Of a DNA stretch of 64,000 nucleotides, positions 1-8,454 are shown in pieces; position 1 is the first letter of the stretch; every line of letters starts with the position of its first letter. The stretch covers positions 939,726-1,003,725 of the forward strand of contig JAKLEB010000002.1 in NCBI GenBank assembly GCA_022711765.1, written 5' to 3'. The stretch is from Candidatus Krumholzibacteriota bacterium (GTDB lineage Bacteria; Krumholzibacteriota; Krumholzibacteriia; LZORAL124-64-63). The notes beneath the pieces were generated by a model. That model made no database searches. It saw only the letters and a list, made by a program, of their open reading frames with translations, and was not told where the DNA came from. The position numbers were made by a program, and so were the translations under genes.

Positions 1-375
1 CACCTCGATCCGGCGGTCTCGGTGGTGGCCGAGCGCTTCCCGCTGCGCGACTTCCTGGGCGTCCTCGCGGCCGGCGACGTGATGATCGCGCCCAGCACCG
101 GACCGTTGCACCTCGCGGCGGCGCTGGGGCTCGGCGCGGTCGGACTCTACCCGCCCGCGCCGACGGTGAGCGCGCGCCGCTGGGGGCCGCTCGGCGAGTG
201 GGCGCGGGCGTTGACGCCGGACGCCGACTGTCCGGCGCGGCGTCACTGCCTGTACCACCATTGTCTGCTGTTCAATTGCCTGGAGGGGATCGTACCCTCG
301 CACGTGATCGAGGCGGCGACCGAGCTGGTCGCCCAGCGGCAGGCGGCGGCGGCCGGCGCCGCTCGTCTCGTCTGA
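1..375 (+). CDS. Glycosyltransferase family 9 (heptosyltransferase-like), C-terminal part
   Basis: The reading frame is open from the first base, so the 5' part lies outside the window. The visible C-terminal domain has the family 9 nucleotide-sugar binding stretch: a Gly-Asp-x-Met-Ile-Ala-Pro-Ser-Thr-Gly-Pro-Leu-His run around bases 76-111, followed by an Ala-rich helix and a Gly-Leu-Tyr-Pro-Pro strand. That pattern is typical of ADP-heptose:LPS heptosyltransferases, which add heptose to the lipopolysaccharide core on the cytoplasmic face. Several Cys and His residues (bases 228-285) sit near the end, as in some family members. Twenty bases separate it from the OmpA-like gene. The exact sugar and acceptor cannot be told from this fragment. 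Confidence 0.8.
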   Translation, partial: HLDPAVSVVAERFPLRDFLGVLAAGDVMIAPSTGPLHLAAALGLGAVGLYPPAPTVSARRWGPLGEWARALTPDADCPARRHCLYHHCLLFNCLEGIVPSHVIEAATELVAQRQAAAAGAARLV

Positions 376-394
376 AGCCGAGGAGGACCGTGCC

Positions 395-1483
395 ATGACG
401 ATCCCTGCGCCTGTACGTTCCTGGTTGCTGGTCGCCCTCGTGGTCTGCCTCGCCGGACCGGTTCGCGGGCAGGACGAGGGCGCGAGCGCCCCGTCGGATC
501 CGCTGGCCGCCGCCCGGGTTTACAAGTCGCGCGCGAGCCAGCTCGGCGCCAAGGGGACGGTGCCGGCCGCCTGGCAGGCCTTCGTGAAGAACCTCGAGGC
601 CGCGGAGCGCGACACCCTCGACGCGGCGGCGATCGAGGCGCTCGAGCTGGAGGGCCGGCGCCTCGTCAACCGCGCCGCCTTCCTGCGCGAGGTCCGGGAC
701 AACCGCGAACCCCTGGAAAATCTGCTCGGCCGCTACGACCGCGCGCTGCGCGAGCTGGCGGCGGTCCTGGACATCCCGGTCGACCCGGCGCTCAGCGGCG
801 ACGAGGCGGCGGCCCGGCTGCTCGACCAGGCGACCCGGACGCGCCTGCAGCAGCAGCTCGCGGCCGACAGCCTGCGCGTGGAGAACCGCAAGTTCAAGGA
901 GCTGATCGGCTCGGGAGTCGCGGCGCGCGACTCGCTCATCACCGCGCTGCAGGTCGAGCTGAGCGCGGTCCGCAAGCGCCTCTGGGAGACCGAGCTGCGC
1001 GCCGGCGTCGCGGAGGCGGACCGGTCGGCGGCCGAATCGGCGCTCTCGGTGCGGCAGGCGCGCGAGGAGGCCGTCCGCGAGATCCTCGACGCGCTGGGCG
1101 ACAAGGCCACGGCCGTCACGAGGCCGGACGGCACGATCATCCTGCAGGTCCACGGGCTGACCTTCGGGGTCGGCAGCGCGAGCCTCGAGCCCGGCCAGGC
1201 GGAGCTGATGAAACAGCTCGCCGCGGCGGTCGCGCGCTTCCCGGGCGCCGCGGTGCGCGTCGAGGGGCACACCGACGACACGGGCAGCCGCGCGGCGAAC
1301 CTCACGCTCTCCGAGCGCCGGGCCGCGACCGTCGCGGGCGGGATCGAGCGGAGGCTCAAGCTGGCGCAGGGCTCGATCGCCACGGCGGGGGTCGGTCCGG
1401 ACCGTCCGATCGCGCCCAACAGCACCGCCGAGGGGCGGGCCCGCAACCGCCGCATCGACATCGTGATCGCGCCGGTGGAATGA
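395..1483 (+). CDS. OmpA-family outer membrane/peptidoglycan-binding protein
   Basis: This 362-residue protein has an N-terminal signal peptide (Trp-Leu-Leu-Val-Ala-Leu-Val-Val core, cleavage near Arg-Gly-Gln). A long charged helical region follows (about residues 30-240), rich in Ala, Arg and Glu and likely coiled-coil. The C-terminus is an OmpA-type domain (about 250-362). The peptidoglycan-binding signature is clear: Gly-His-Thr-Asp-Asp-Thr-Gly near residue 291, then a Leu-Ser-x-Arg-Arg-Ala helix and a Gly-Arg-Ala-x-Asn-Arg-Arg-Ile close to the end. It probably links the envelope to the cell wall. The ATG has AGGAGG eight bases upstream. The next gene begins one base after the stop, so the two are probably cotranscribed. 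Confidence 0.88.
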   Translation: MTIPAPVRSWLLVALVVCLAGPVRGQDEGASAPSDPLAAARVYKSRASQLGAKGTVPAAWQAFVKNLEAAERDTLDAAAIEALELEGRRLVNRAAFLREVRDNREPLENLLGRYDRALRELAAVLDIPVDPALSGDEAAARLLDQATRTRLQQQLAADSLRVENRKFKELIGSGVAARDSLITALQVELSAVRKRLWETELRAGVAEADRSAAESALSVRQAREEAVREILDALGDKATAVTRPDGTIILQVHGLTFGVGSASLEPGQAELMKQLAAAVARFPGAAVRVEGHTDDTGSRAANLTLSERRAATVAGGIERRLKLAQGSIATAGVGPDRPIAPNSTAEGRARNRRIDIVIAPVE

Positions 1484-1484
1484 G

Positions 1485-2051
1485 GTGGCGTTCGTCGAGA
1501 CGCTCCTGATCGCGGTCGGGCTCGCGATGGACGCGTTCGCGGTCTCGCTCGCGGCGGGCGCGGCCGGCTGGGCGGATCGCCCGCGCGCCCGCTTCCGCCT
1601 GTGGTTCCACTTCGGGCTCTTCCAGGCGTTGATGCCCGTCGCGGGCTGGCTCGCCGGCGCGCGGGTCGCCGCGCTGGTCGCGGCCTGGGACCACTGGCTC
1701 GCGTTCGCGCTGCTCGCCTGGATCGGCGCGCGCATGATCCGCGGCGGGCTGCGCGGCGGCGAGACGCACTCGCGCTCGGGGCCCGACCCCACGCGCGGCC
1801 GCACCCTCCTGGGCCTGGCGGTCGCGACCAGCATCGACGCCCTCGCCGTCGGCTTCAGCTTCGCCTGCCTCGGGCTCGAGGTCTGGCGGCCGGCGCTCGT
1901 GATCGGCGCCGTCGCGGCCGCGTTCTCGCTCGCCGGCTGCCTGCTCGGCCACCGGCTGGGCGTCGCCGTGGGCCGGCGCCTCGAGGTCGCCGGCGGCGCG
2001 GCCCTGGTGCTCGTGGGGCTGAAGATCGTGGTCGAGCACCTGGGCGGCTGA
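1485..2051 (+). CDS. mntP: MntP-like manganese efflux pump
   Basis: A 188-residue membrane protein with six predicted helices in two inverted three-helix repeats, the usual MntP (UPF0059) size and layout. Each half carries the family's acidic motif: Gly-Leu-Ala-Met-Asp-Ala-Phe-Ala-Val-Ser near residues 12-21 and Thr-Ser-Ile-Asp-Ala-Leu-Ala-Val-Gly near 115-123. In MntP such Asp residues line the Mn(II) path for export from the cytoplasm. The GTG start lies one base after the OmpA gene stop, so translation is probably coupled. I saw no yybP-ykoY type riboswitch upstream, and the small gap leaves no room for one. Assignment to Mn rests on family knowledge only. Confidence 0.85.
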   Translation: MAFVETLLIAVGLAMDAFAVSLAAGAAGWADRPRARFRLWFHFGLFQALMPVAGWLAGARVAALVAAWDHWLAFALLAWIGARMIRGGLRGGETHSRSGPDPTRGRTLLGLAVATSIDALAVGFSFACLGLEVWRPALVIGAVAAAFSLAGCLLGHRLGVAVGRRLEVAGGAALVLVGLKIVVEHLGG

Positions 2052-2083
2052 CGGCGCGGCCCGGCGCGGCGCCCGCGACGCGA

Positions 2084-2111
2084 AGGCCCGGGTCGCGATC
2101 GACCCGGGCCT
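2084..2111. terminator. Hairpin between convergent genes
   Basis: A 12-bp perfect stem (AGGCCCGGGTCG, 2084-2095, with its complement at 2100-2111) closes a CGAT loop between the convergent mntP and LVIVD-protein genes. There is no T tract on either side, so it may be a weak or Rho-aided bidirectional terminator, or just an mRNA 3' end stabiliser. Confidence 0.5.
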
Positions 2112-2137
2112 GATCGGCATGGCGGCGCCGCGGGGAC

Positions 2138-4387
2138 TCAGCGCACGAGGGTCACGCTGCGGCTCGTCTCGCGGTCGCCGGTCGACAGGCGCAGGTGGTA
2201 GACGCCGCTCGGGACGGCGCGGCCGCCGTCGTCGTCGCCGTTCCAGACCAGCGAGCCGGCGCCCGCCGGCGCCTGGCCGGCGAGCAGGGTGCGCACGAGA
2301 CGACCGCGGGCGTCGAACACGTCCAGGCGCACGGCGCCCGCGCGGGGCAGCGCCCACGAGACCTCGAGCCGCGGGTTGAACGGGTTCGGGGCCGCCGCCA
2401 GGGCGAGGGCATCCGGCCGCGCGGGCGTGTCGTCGGGCCGCGGTCCGGGCTCGTCGTCGATCGCCACGACGGCCGGATCGCGGTAGATGTAGACGCCGGT
2501 CTCCCCGGCCGCGAGCACCACGAGGCCGCCCTGGGCGTCGACGCCCATGCCGCGATCCGCGGAGGGGTAGCTGCCGAAGAGGATCGGATTGGCGGGATCC
2601 GAGACGTCGACCTGGCGCAGACCGTAGAAGTCGTCGCCGAGGTAGACGTACGGACCGCCCCACGGCGACTTCACGACGTCGCGGGGCTGGCCGCCGATCG
2701 CGAAGGTCACGATGGACGCGAGGTTCGCCGGGTCGGTGACGTCGACCACCCGCAGGCCGGCCTGGCCGTCGGCGACCCACGCGTAGGTGCCGGTCAGGTC
2801 GAGCGCGTTGAGGAAGCCCCAGGCCTCCTGGTCGAGGATCGTCATGGCGGCGGGATCCGCGATGTCGACGGCGAGCATGCCGCCGCCGAAGGACGTCGCG
2901 AACGCGACCGCACCGCTGGTCTGGACGTCGACGGCGTTCGACCCGATCACGAGGTCGCCCAGAAGCGCCGGCGCGAGCGGGTCGCCGACGTCGACCGCGC
3001 GCAGGCCGCCGAACCCGTTGGCGAGGATGGCCAGGCCGCCCGCGACGTCGAGGCCAGCCGTGCTGTTGGTCGTGTCGAAGGTGCTCAGCGGCACCGGCGC
3101 CGCGGGCGCGGACACGTCGGTGAGCACGAGGCCGGCGCCCGAGTTGTTGCTGTTGACCGAGTAGAGGACGTCGCCGGCGATCCGCAGGTCCTGGCAGCTG
3201 GGGTCGGTCGCGACCTCGGCGAGGAACACCGGCGCCAGCGGGTCGCTCAGGTCGTAGATGCGGACGCCGCCGGAGAGGTCGGCCACGTAGAGCTGGCCGT
3301 CGTCGAGGTGCAGCTTGTTGGCGAAGCCGGCGTTGGGCAGCGCCGACCGCGGGGCGAGGTCGGCGGCGTCGAAGACGCGCAGGCCGTCGTAGCGCGCGGC
3401 GAGGAACGCGAGGTTGCCGGTCGCGTGGCAGCTCATGCCGTTGGCGACCGCGACCGAGGCGACGAGCGCGGGGTTGGTCGGGTCGGCGACCGAGATGAAG
3501 AAGAGGCCGGGCAGGCCGGCCAGGTAGACGTACTGCGGGTTGCTGCCGATCACGAGCTCGTAGCACGAGCCGCCGGCGTTGTACGAGCCGAGCACGACCG
3601 GCGCGGCGGGCACGGCGACGTCGAAGATGCGCAGGCCCGTGTTCTCGGCGGCGTACACGCGGTCGCCGAAGATCTGGACGAAGGTGCAGAACCCGCTGGT
3701 GGCAGCGGTGGCGAGGGCCACAGGCGCGGCCGGATTCGCGACGTCGTAGAGGCCGAGGCCCGACGCGCCGAGCGCGACCGCGAGCAGGTTGCCGGCGATC
3801 GCCGTGCCGTTCGCCGAGCCCGGCGTGTCGAAGGTGACGCCGGCCGTCGGGTTCGCGGGATCGGCGAGGTCGACGATCAGGAAGCCCGCGCTGCCGACGC
3901 CGCAGTAGGCGCGCTGATTGCCGACCGCGACCGAGAGCAGGTCGTAGCCGGGGAGGGCGCCGATCAGGGTCGGGCTCGCGGGATTGGCGTAGTCGAGGAT
4001 CAACAGGCCGTGATTCTTGCGCAGGGCGACGTAGAGCCAGGTGCCGTCGACCAGGAGGTCGGACGGCTGGGCGGGCAGGAGGTAGCGGCCCACGGGGACC
4101 GGGTTCGTGGGATCCGCGACGTCGTGGACCTCGAGCCAGGCGCCGTTCTGCCAGACCACGTAGCCGCCGGGCAGCGCGCGCACGTTCTTGCTCGTGCCCT
4201 CGGCGAGGTAGCTGATGAGTTCGAGGTCGCCGTCGCGTCCGGCGTCGTCGGGCGGCAGGTCGCCGATCGCCGGGACCTCGGCGGCGGCGGGGATCGGTTC
4301 GCCGGTCAGGGCGTCGAGCGGCGCGCCGAGGGCCGGGACGGCCGCGAGCAGCGCGCAGGCCAGCAACAAGCGAAAGCATCGTGTCAT
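2138..4387 (-). CDS. Secreted LVIVD-repeat beta-propeller protein with FlgD-like Ig C-terminus
   Basis: 749 residues. A signal peptide (Leu-Leu-Leu-Ala-Cys-Ala-Leu-Leu-Ala-Ala) leads into about a dozen repeats of roughly 40-45 residues. Each holds a hydrophobic strand followed by Val-x-Asp-[Leu/Val]-x-[Asp/Asn]-Pro-x-[Asn/Ala]-Pro, the LVIVD repeat pattern, so the core is probably a beta-propeller. The last ~85 residues start at Pro-Asn-Pro-Phe-Asn-Pro and look like a FlgD-type Ig domain, ending Thr-Leu-Val-Arg. The same tail occurs in the proteins at 27686-29347, 32022-33704 and 52816-54819, which suggests a shared export or surface-sorting signal. SD: CTGGAGG before the ATG. The function of the propeller is unknown; adhesion or ligand binding is the usual guess. 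Confidence 0.82.
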   Translation of the reverse strand: MTRCFRLLLACALLAAVPALGAPLDALTGEPIPAAAEVPAIGDLPPDDAGRDGDLELISYLAEGTSKNVRALPGGYVVWQNGAWLEVHDVADPTNPVPVGRYLLPAQPSDLLVDGTWLYVALRKNHGLLILDYANPASPTLIGALPGYDLLSVAVGNQRAYCGVGSAGFLIVDLADPANPTAGVTFDTPGSANGTAIAGNLLAVALGASGLGLYDVANPAAPVALATAATSGFCTFVQIFGDRVYAAENTGLRIFDVAVPAAPVVLGSYNAGGSCYELVIGSNPQYVYLAGLPGLFFISVADPTNPALVASVAVANGMSCHATGNLAFLAARYDGLRVFDAADLAPRSALPNAGFANKLHLDDGQLYVADLSGGVRIYDLSDPLAPVFLAEVATDPSCQDLRIAGDVLYSVNSNNSGAGLVLTDVSAPAAPVPLSTFDTTNSTAGLDVAGGLAILANGFGGLRAVDVGDPLAPALLGDLVIGSNAVDVQTSGAVAFATSFGGGMLAVDIADPAAMTILDQEAWGFLNALDLTGTYAWVADGQAGLRVVDVTDPANLASIVTFAIGGQPRDVVKSPWGGPYVYLGDDFYGLRQVDVSDPANPILFGSYPSADRGMGVDAQGGLVVLAAGETGVYIYRDPAVVAIDDEPGPRPDDTPARPDALALAAAPNPFNPRLEVSWALPRAGAVRLDVFDARGRLVRTLLAGQAPAGAGSLVWNGDDDGGRAVPSGVYHLRLSTGDRETSRSVTLVR

Positions 4388-4485
4388 GATCGACCTCCAG
4401 GCTAGGGTGGAACGCGCCTGGAGAATCTACACGATCCCGTCGTCGCGGCGAGTGGTCATTCCCGCGCCGGCGCGAACGCGACGGA

Positions 4486-5058
4486 TCAATCGCCCTTCAA
4501 CAGCGGCGCGATCCGCTGGAAGTCCGCGGTCTTCGCCTCGCGCAGGATCTCGAAGAGGATCATCTCCACGTTCATGACCTGCACGCCGATGCGCCTGAGG
4601 TGGCCGAGGGCGATCTCGCGGTCGGCGGCGTTGCGCGAGGTGACGGCGTCGGCGGCGATCGCGACCTGCCGGCCGCGATCCATCAGGTCGCGCGCGGTCT
4701 GGTAGACGCAGATGTGGGACTCGATGCCGCAGAGCACGACCTGGTCGCGGTTGAGCCCGTCGAACGCCCTGCGGAAGCCGGGGTCGCCGTCGCAGGAGAA
4801 CGTGATCTTCTCGAGCGGCTGGAGGCCGCCCAGCAGGCCGCGGATCTCGGACATGGTGGCGCCGAGGCCCTTGCTGTAGTGCTCGGTCACGAGGATGGGC
4901 AGGTCCAGCTCGCGGAAGGCGCGGACGAGGCGGCTCGTGTTCCTGATCAGGCGCGCCTGGTCGTACAGCAGGTTGCGGAAGCGCTCCTGGATGTCGATGA
5001 CGACGAGCGCAAGCCGGTGCTTCTCGAGGCGGTCGGGGACGGCGTGGAAGGGGATCAT
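4486..5058 (-). CDS. Isochorismatase-family cysteine hydrolase
   Basis: 190 residues, normal for the family. The first strand carries the catalytic Asp (Leu-Val-Val-Ile-Asp-Ile-Gln near residue 21). A Val-Leu-Cys-Gly-Ile-Glu-Ser-His-Ile-Cys-Val stretch near residue 115 carries the nucleophile Cys in the usual place (Gly-x-Glu-[Ser/Thr]-[His]-x-Cys). Lys in the Glu-Lys-Ile-Thr-Phe-Ser segment completes the Asp-Lys-Cys triad. Family members hydrolyse amides or ethers such as nicotinamide, ureido compounds or isochorismate; the real substrate is unknown. It starts 15 bases after the stop of the phospholipase D-like gene on the same strand, so they are likely cotranscribed. Confidence 0.85.
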   Translation of the reverse strand: MIPFHAVPDRLEKHRLALVVIDIQERFRNLLYDQARLIRNTSRLVRAFRELDLPILVTEHYSKGLGATMSEIRGLLGGLQPLEKITFSCDGDPGFRRAFDGLNRDQVVLCGIESHICVYQTARDLMDRGRQVAIAADAVTSRNAADREIALGHLRRIGVQVMNVEMILFEILREAKTADFQRIAPLLKGD

Positions 5059-5072
5059 GGCGGCTCCAGGGT

Positions 5073-6362
5073 TCAGCGGGTTCGCGGCGGCGCGTACTCG
5101 CCGCAGGGGTCCACGGGTTCGGCGTAGGGGCTCGACCAGCTGCGCTCGAAGAACGCGTCGGCCGCCGCCGCGCAGCCCTCGCCGCGCAAAAAGAGGCTCA
5201 CGTTGCGCGAGTCGAAGAAGTAGTCGCGCGAGCCGTTGCTCGTGCCGAGCCAGAGAGCGTCGCGGTCGCAGGTCAGGTACTTGGCGTGCTCGACCCGCGC
5301 GAACGGCACGAAGCCGCCGCTCCACGCGGGGACGTTCGTGAACCGCACGGCGACGTTCGGCACCAGCGCGAGGCTCTGGATGTGCGCGAGCGACGAGGCG
5401 CGCTTCGCCCAGTTGCTGAAGATGAGCTGGACCTCGCAGCCGCGGCCGGCGGCGCGGCGCAGCGCGGCGTCGAGGTCGCCCCACCAGGCGACGTCGCGGT
5501 CGCCGGGGCTGTAGGACAGCATCTGCAGGCGAACGCGCTCGCGGGCGCGGTCGATCTGGTCCACCAGCAGCGGCAGGTCCCACGGCACGCCGGGCGGCAG
5601 GGCCTGCGGCGGGCTCGCGGCGAGGACGGCCGCGCAGGGGACCTCGCCGGGCGCAAGGAGCGCGCGCGGGCGGCGCCACTCGGGGGTCGCCGGGACGCTC
5701 GCGCGCACGGGCGGCGGGGCCTCGCCGCCGGCGAGCGCCCAGTCGAGCGCGTAGATGCGGGCGAGGTCGGCCGTGAGCGAGTCGTCGGCGACCACGGCGC
5801 CCAGCTCGTGGATGTGCTCGAGCGCGCGCCAGTCCCAGTTCTGGCTGCCGAGGAAGAAGCGCCGGTCGTCCAGGATCATGCCCTTGGCGTGCAGGATGCC
5901 GCCCCAGAGCGCCTCGCCGTCGAACAGGCGGGCCTGGATGCCGGGCACCTGGCCGAGCCGGTCGTGGGTCTCGGGATAGGTCTCGTGGAACTTGCGCTCG
6001 CTCAAGAGGCGCACCGCGACCCCGCCACGCGCCTTCGCCTCGAGCGCCGCGAGCACGGGCTGCAGGTGGTCCACCCCGTCGGGGTTGGGCGAGAAGTAGA
6101 AGGTGAAGACGTCGATCGTGCGCTCGGCCCCGTCGACGAGGTCGAGCCAGACGGCGGGGGCGTCGGGCAGCTCGGGCAGGCCGAGCTCCGTCTCGACCGG
6201 GACCGACTCGGCGAAGACGATCGTGCCGGTCGGGATCTCGGCGCCGCCGACGGCCGCCACGGCGACGGACCAGGCGGCGAGCACGGCGGCGGCGGCGACG
6301 GCGGCCAGGCGCGGCGCGCGCGCGCAGGCGCGGACTGGCGGGGCGGGCAGGCGGTAGGGCAC
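5073..6362 (-). CDS. Exported phospholipase D-like domain protein
   Basis: 429 residues with an N-terminal membrane/signal segment (Ala-Val-Ala-Ala-Ala-Ala-Val-Leu-Ala-Ala-Trp). There are two PLD-type halves. The first half has Leu-His-Ala-Lys-Gly-Met-Ile-Leu-Asp-Asp and a following Gly-Ser-Gln-Asn-Trp. The second has Val-Glu-His-Ala-Lys-Tyr-Leu-Thr-Cys-Asp with Gly-Thr-Ser-Asn-Gly-Ser. These are HxK(x4)D and downstream Gly-Ser/Thr-x-Asn elements of the PLD superfamily (phosphodiesterase or phosphatidyltransferase chemistry). The GTG at 6362 was chosen because GGAGGT lies 5 bases upstream. A longer frame upstream to 6449 lacks an SD. It probably acts outside the cytoplasmic membrane. Substrate unknown. 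Confidence 0.82.
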   Translation of the reverse strand: MPYRLPAPPVRACARAPRLAAVAAAAVLAAWSVAVAAVGGAEIPTGTIVFAESVPVETELGLPELPDAPAVWLDLVDGAERTIDVFTFYFSPNPDGVDHLQPVLAALEAKARGGVAVRLLSERKFHETYPETHDRLGQVPGIQARLFDGEALWGGILHAKGMILDDRRFFLGSQNWDWRALEHIHELGAVVADDSLTADLARIYALDWALAGGEAPPPVRASVPATPEWRRPRALLAPGEVPCAAVLAASPPQALPPGVPWDLPLLVDQIDRARERVRLQMLSYSPGDRDVAWWGDLDAALRRAAGRGCEVQLIFSNWAKRASSLAHIQSLALVPNVAVRFTNVPAWSGGFVPFARVEHAKYLTCDRDALWLGTSNGSRDYFFDSRNVSLFLRGEGCAAAADAFFERSWSSPYAEPVDPCGEYAPPRTR

Positions 6363-6439
6363 GCGGGACCTCCGGTCTGCGCCAGAAGGTAGCATCGATC
6401 GCGACCGGGCCCAAGGGGGCAGTCGAGCGACGAGGTGGA

Positions 6440-6468
6440 TTGTAGCCAACTCACCGGTGCGGTATGCT
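6440..6468 (+). promoter_or_regulatory. Sigma70-like promoter of the dockerin-tailed gene
   Basis: TTGTAG (6440-6445), a 17-base spacer and TATGCT (6463-6468), preceding the ATG at 6533 by a leader of about 57 bases. The -10 form TATGCT/TATCAT recurs before other genes in the window. Confidence 0.5.
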
Positions 6469-6532
6469 TAACGACAGGACGGCCGTGCGGCGGCCGAGTC
6501 GATGTGTGGAGCTGTAAGAGGGGAGCGATACC

Positions 6533-7195
6533 ATGACACCTCGAAACCGTGGCCGGCTGATCGGCGCGATCCTGCTTCTGGCTGGAACGGCGAGCGCGCA
6601 GCTCGAGATCCCGACCGTCTGGACCATCGAACCCGCGTACGATTACGAGTTCTCGGTCCTCATGATGCCGGACGGGTCCGGTCCGGCGCTGACCGAGGCG
6701 CGCGGGCCCGGCGGGGTCGTCGTCGACGCCGCGATCACCGTCCGCATCGGCAGCAACTTCGGATACGTGATCCAGGGCTTCCCGCCGGAGGACCTCTGGT
6801 TCCAGCTCGCCGTCGAGCCCGGCACGGCCGCCGGCTGCCTGCAGTACCCGGACTGCCCCGGCGGCGTCTTCCTGCCCGACGGCCCGACCGATGCCGACGG
6901 CTACACGACGTTCTCGCAGCCCTGGCGCGGCGGCGGCTGGTCGGCGGGTCCGGCCACCCTGTACATCAACGGCTGGCCGGCCACAGACATGAACCTGGAC
7001 CCCCACGATCCGGTGCCGTTTCGGGCCAACAGCCCCGACCTGAACGGCGATCTCGTCGTGAACCTCACCGACATCGTGCTATTCATCCAGGATCTGGACG
7101 GCGGCGCCTATCGCAGCGATTTCAACTGGGACGGGCACGTGAACCTGTCGGACATGGTCACCATGGCGCAGGCGATGGGGATGGCCTGCGAGTAG
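6533..7195 (+). CDS. Secreted protein with dockerin-like calcium-binding tail
   Basis: 220 residues. Signal peptide with cleavage near Ala-Ser-Ala-Gln, a central domain of beta character without a recognised family, and a tail with two EF-hand-like loops: Asp-Leu-Asn-Gly-Asp-x-x-Val-Asn-Leu-Thr-Asp (about residues 164-175) and Asp-Phe-Asn-Trp-Asp-Gly-x-Val-Asn-Leu-Ser-Asp. Paired loops of this type are dockerin type I-like. In non-cellulosomal bacteria they are common at the ends of exported proteins. SD GGGGAG lies 8 bases before the ATG. Cys pairs in the central domain suggest disulfides outside the cytoplasm. No partner cohesin was seen in the window. Confidence 0.75.
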   Translation: MTPRNRGRLIGAILLLAGTASAQLEIPTVWTIEPAYDYEFSVLMMPDGSGPALTEARGPGGVVVDAAITVRIGSNFGYVIQGFPPEDLWFQLAVEPGTAAGCLQYPDCPGGVFLPDGPTDADGYTTFSQPWRGGGWSAGPATLYINGWPATDMNLDPHDPVPFRANSPDLNGDLVVNLTDIVLFIQDLDGGAYRSDFNWDGHVNLSDMVTMAQAMGMACE

Positions 7196-7276
7196 CGATC
7201 GTCGCGGCGCCGGTCCCGGTCGCGACCGCGCGGCGAGCGGCCGCGACGACGGCCGGCGCCCCCGGCCAGGTCCTGC

Positions 7277-7305
7277 TTGCCCGGCGGCGGTCCATGCGGT
7301 ACGGT
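7277..7305 (+). promoter_or_regulatory. Possible promoter of the GlsB-like gene
   Basis: TTGCCC (7277-7282), a 17-base spacer and TACGGT (7300-7305), about 60 bases before the ATG. The -10 is weak; the call rests mostly on spacing and position. Confidence 0.35.
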
Positions 7306-7365
7306 CGCAGCGCGAGTCACCACAGACCGCGAATCCGGGCCTGAACCTGCAAAGGAGACCGAACG

Positions 7366-7635
7366 ATGGGTATCCTCTCCTGGATCGTCATGGGCTTGAT
7401 CGTCGGTGTGATCGCGAAGTTCATCATGCCCGGCAAGGACCCCGGCGGCATCATCGTCACCATCCTGCTCGGCATCGCGGGCGCCTTCGTGGGCGGATTC
7501 ATCGGCTCGGCCCTGGGGCTGGGGACGATCACGGGCTTCAATTTCGGCAGCTTCCTGCTCTCGATCGCCGGCGCCATCCTGCTGTTGATCCTCTACCGGC
7601 TCATCAAGAAGAAGCCGATCAAGCCGGCCAAGTGA
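7366..7635 (+). CDS. GlsB/YeaQ/YmgE-family small membrane protein
   Basis: 89 residues with three hydrophobic helices. The family hallmarks are present: Trp-Ile-Val-Met-Gly-Leu-Ile-Val-Gly at the start, a Pro-Gly-Lys-Asp-Pro-Gly-Gly turn near residue 22, and glycine-rich helix-packing motifs (Gly-Ile-Ala-Gly-Ala-Phe-Val-Gly-Gly). It ends in a basic tail. These small inner-membrane proteins are often linked to stress responses (acid, osmotic, stationary phase), but their molecular role is not settled. SD AAAGGAG precedes the ATG. It appears monocistronic, with a hairpin right after the stop. Confidence 0.85.
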   Translation: MGILSWIVMGLIVGVIAKFIMPGKDPGGIIVTILLGIAGAFVGGFIGSALGLGTITGFNFGSFLLSIAGAILLLILYRLIKKKPIKPAK

Positions 7636-7657
7636 CCCCTGCCGGATCGGACGACGC

Positions 7658-7682
7658 GGCGGGCGCCGACGGGGCGCCCGCC
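7658..7682 (+). terminator. GC-rich hairpin after the GlsB-like gene
   Basis: Ten-base arms GGCGGGCGCC (7658-7667) and GGCGCCCGCC (7673-7682) around a GACGG loop, 22 bases after the stop. No T tract follows, so a Rho-independent function is uncertain. Confidence 0.45.
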
Positions 7683-8454
7683 CGCTGATCCCACCCGCGC
7701 GACCGGCCGACCGCCTGCCAAACGCCTGCCAAGGAACGGGTTGCCCCTCGCTCGCGGCTCTGGTATGCTCCCACGGTCCGCGAGTCGGGAGGGGGAAATT
7801 CATGACACTGGCAGAGGCGGTCGGGGCGAGCGGGGGCGGCGCGTCTGGCGGCGATCGGCTGTGTGAACCCGCCCGGTCATCGCGGGTGGGGGCAGATCCT
7901 TCCGGCGTCGACGGTACGGGGCGATTCCAGACGACCTTGCCCCCAAGCTGCCGAGGAGGAGGGCCGCCAGCGACTCCGGATTGTCTAAGGCACATTCCAC
8001 CGCCGCCAATGACCGATCACGTTCTCCCGTACGGTATTCTCTGGAGAGACCCGGTCTCCCTGCCGGCGGCCGCATTACGAATACCGGCAGGTCTGCCCAG
8101 GCGAGCGGTCGCTCGCCCTCGATCAATACGACCTCGGACTAGTTCGTCACGAAATCGGACCCGAAGAAGGCGTCGGTGTCTGCCTCAGGGAAACGGTAAA
8201 GGGCAACTCCGGAAGCGCGTGCAGTTCGGTACAGATTCAATTCGGGATGGGTGCGAGGGCGCGATTCCTTGGGTTGCCGGATCAACTCGTCGAGGGCTGC
8301 CCGCAGACAGATCACCTCCCTGTCAATGCTGCGCATGACAGGGTGTGGACATGAGCTAAGCACGTTAATGCAAGATCAGAAGTGCACTCGAAGTGATTTT
8401 GGCTCCCAATGTGGATAGGCGTTCAAAGGTGGGAATAGTTGACGGAGTCAATAC
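7683..8454. other. Gene-poor left edge of the accessory region
   Basis: No convincing gene in about 770 bases. It starts with a promoter-like pair, TTGCCC (7741-7746), 17 bases, TATGCT (7764-7769), then a GGAGGGGGAA ribosome site and an ATG at 7802. The frame after that (to 8338) is Pro/Arg/Ser-rich and unlike any protein I know, so it may be the head of a gene cut off by insertion. On the minus strand a 74-codon frame (8363-8139) ends in a more protein-like stretch, but has no clear ribosome site. Base composition falls from GC-rich to mixed between about 8110 and 8400, marking the island border. Confidence 0.5.

Noticed and set aside
1356-4379. A 1007-codon minus-strand open frame, and similar long frames at 22336-25416 and 42433-45522
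   Set aside because: They lie over real genes in another frame or on the other strand, and are Arg/Pro/Ala-rich with no family features. High GC removes stop codons and makes such shadows.
8139-8363. 74-codon minus-strand frame with a protein-like end
   Set aside because: No clear ribosome site or homology I can recall; kept only as a note on the island's left edge.
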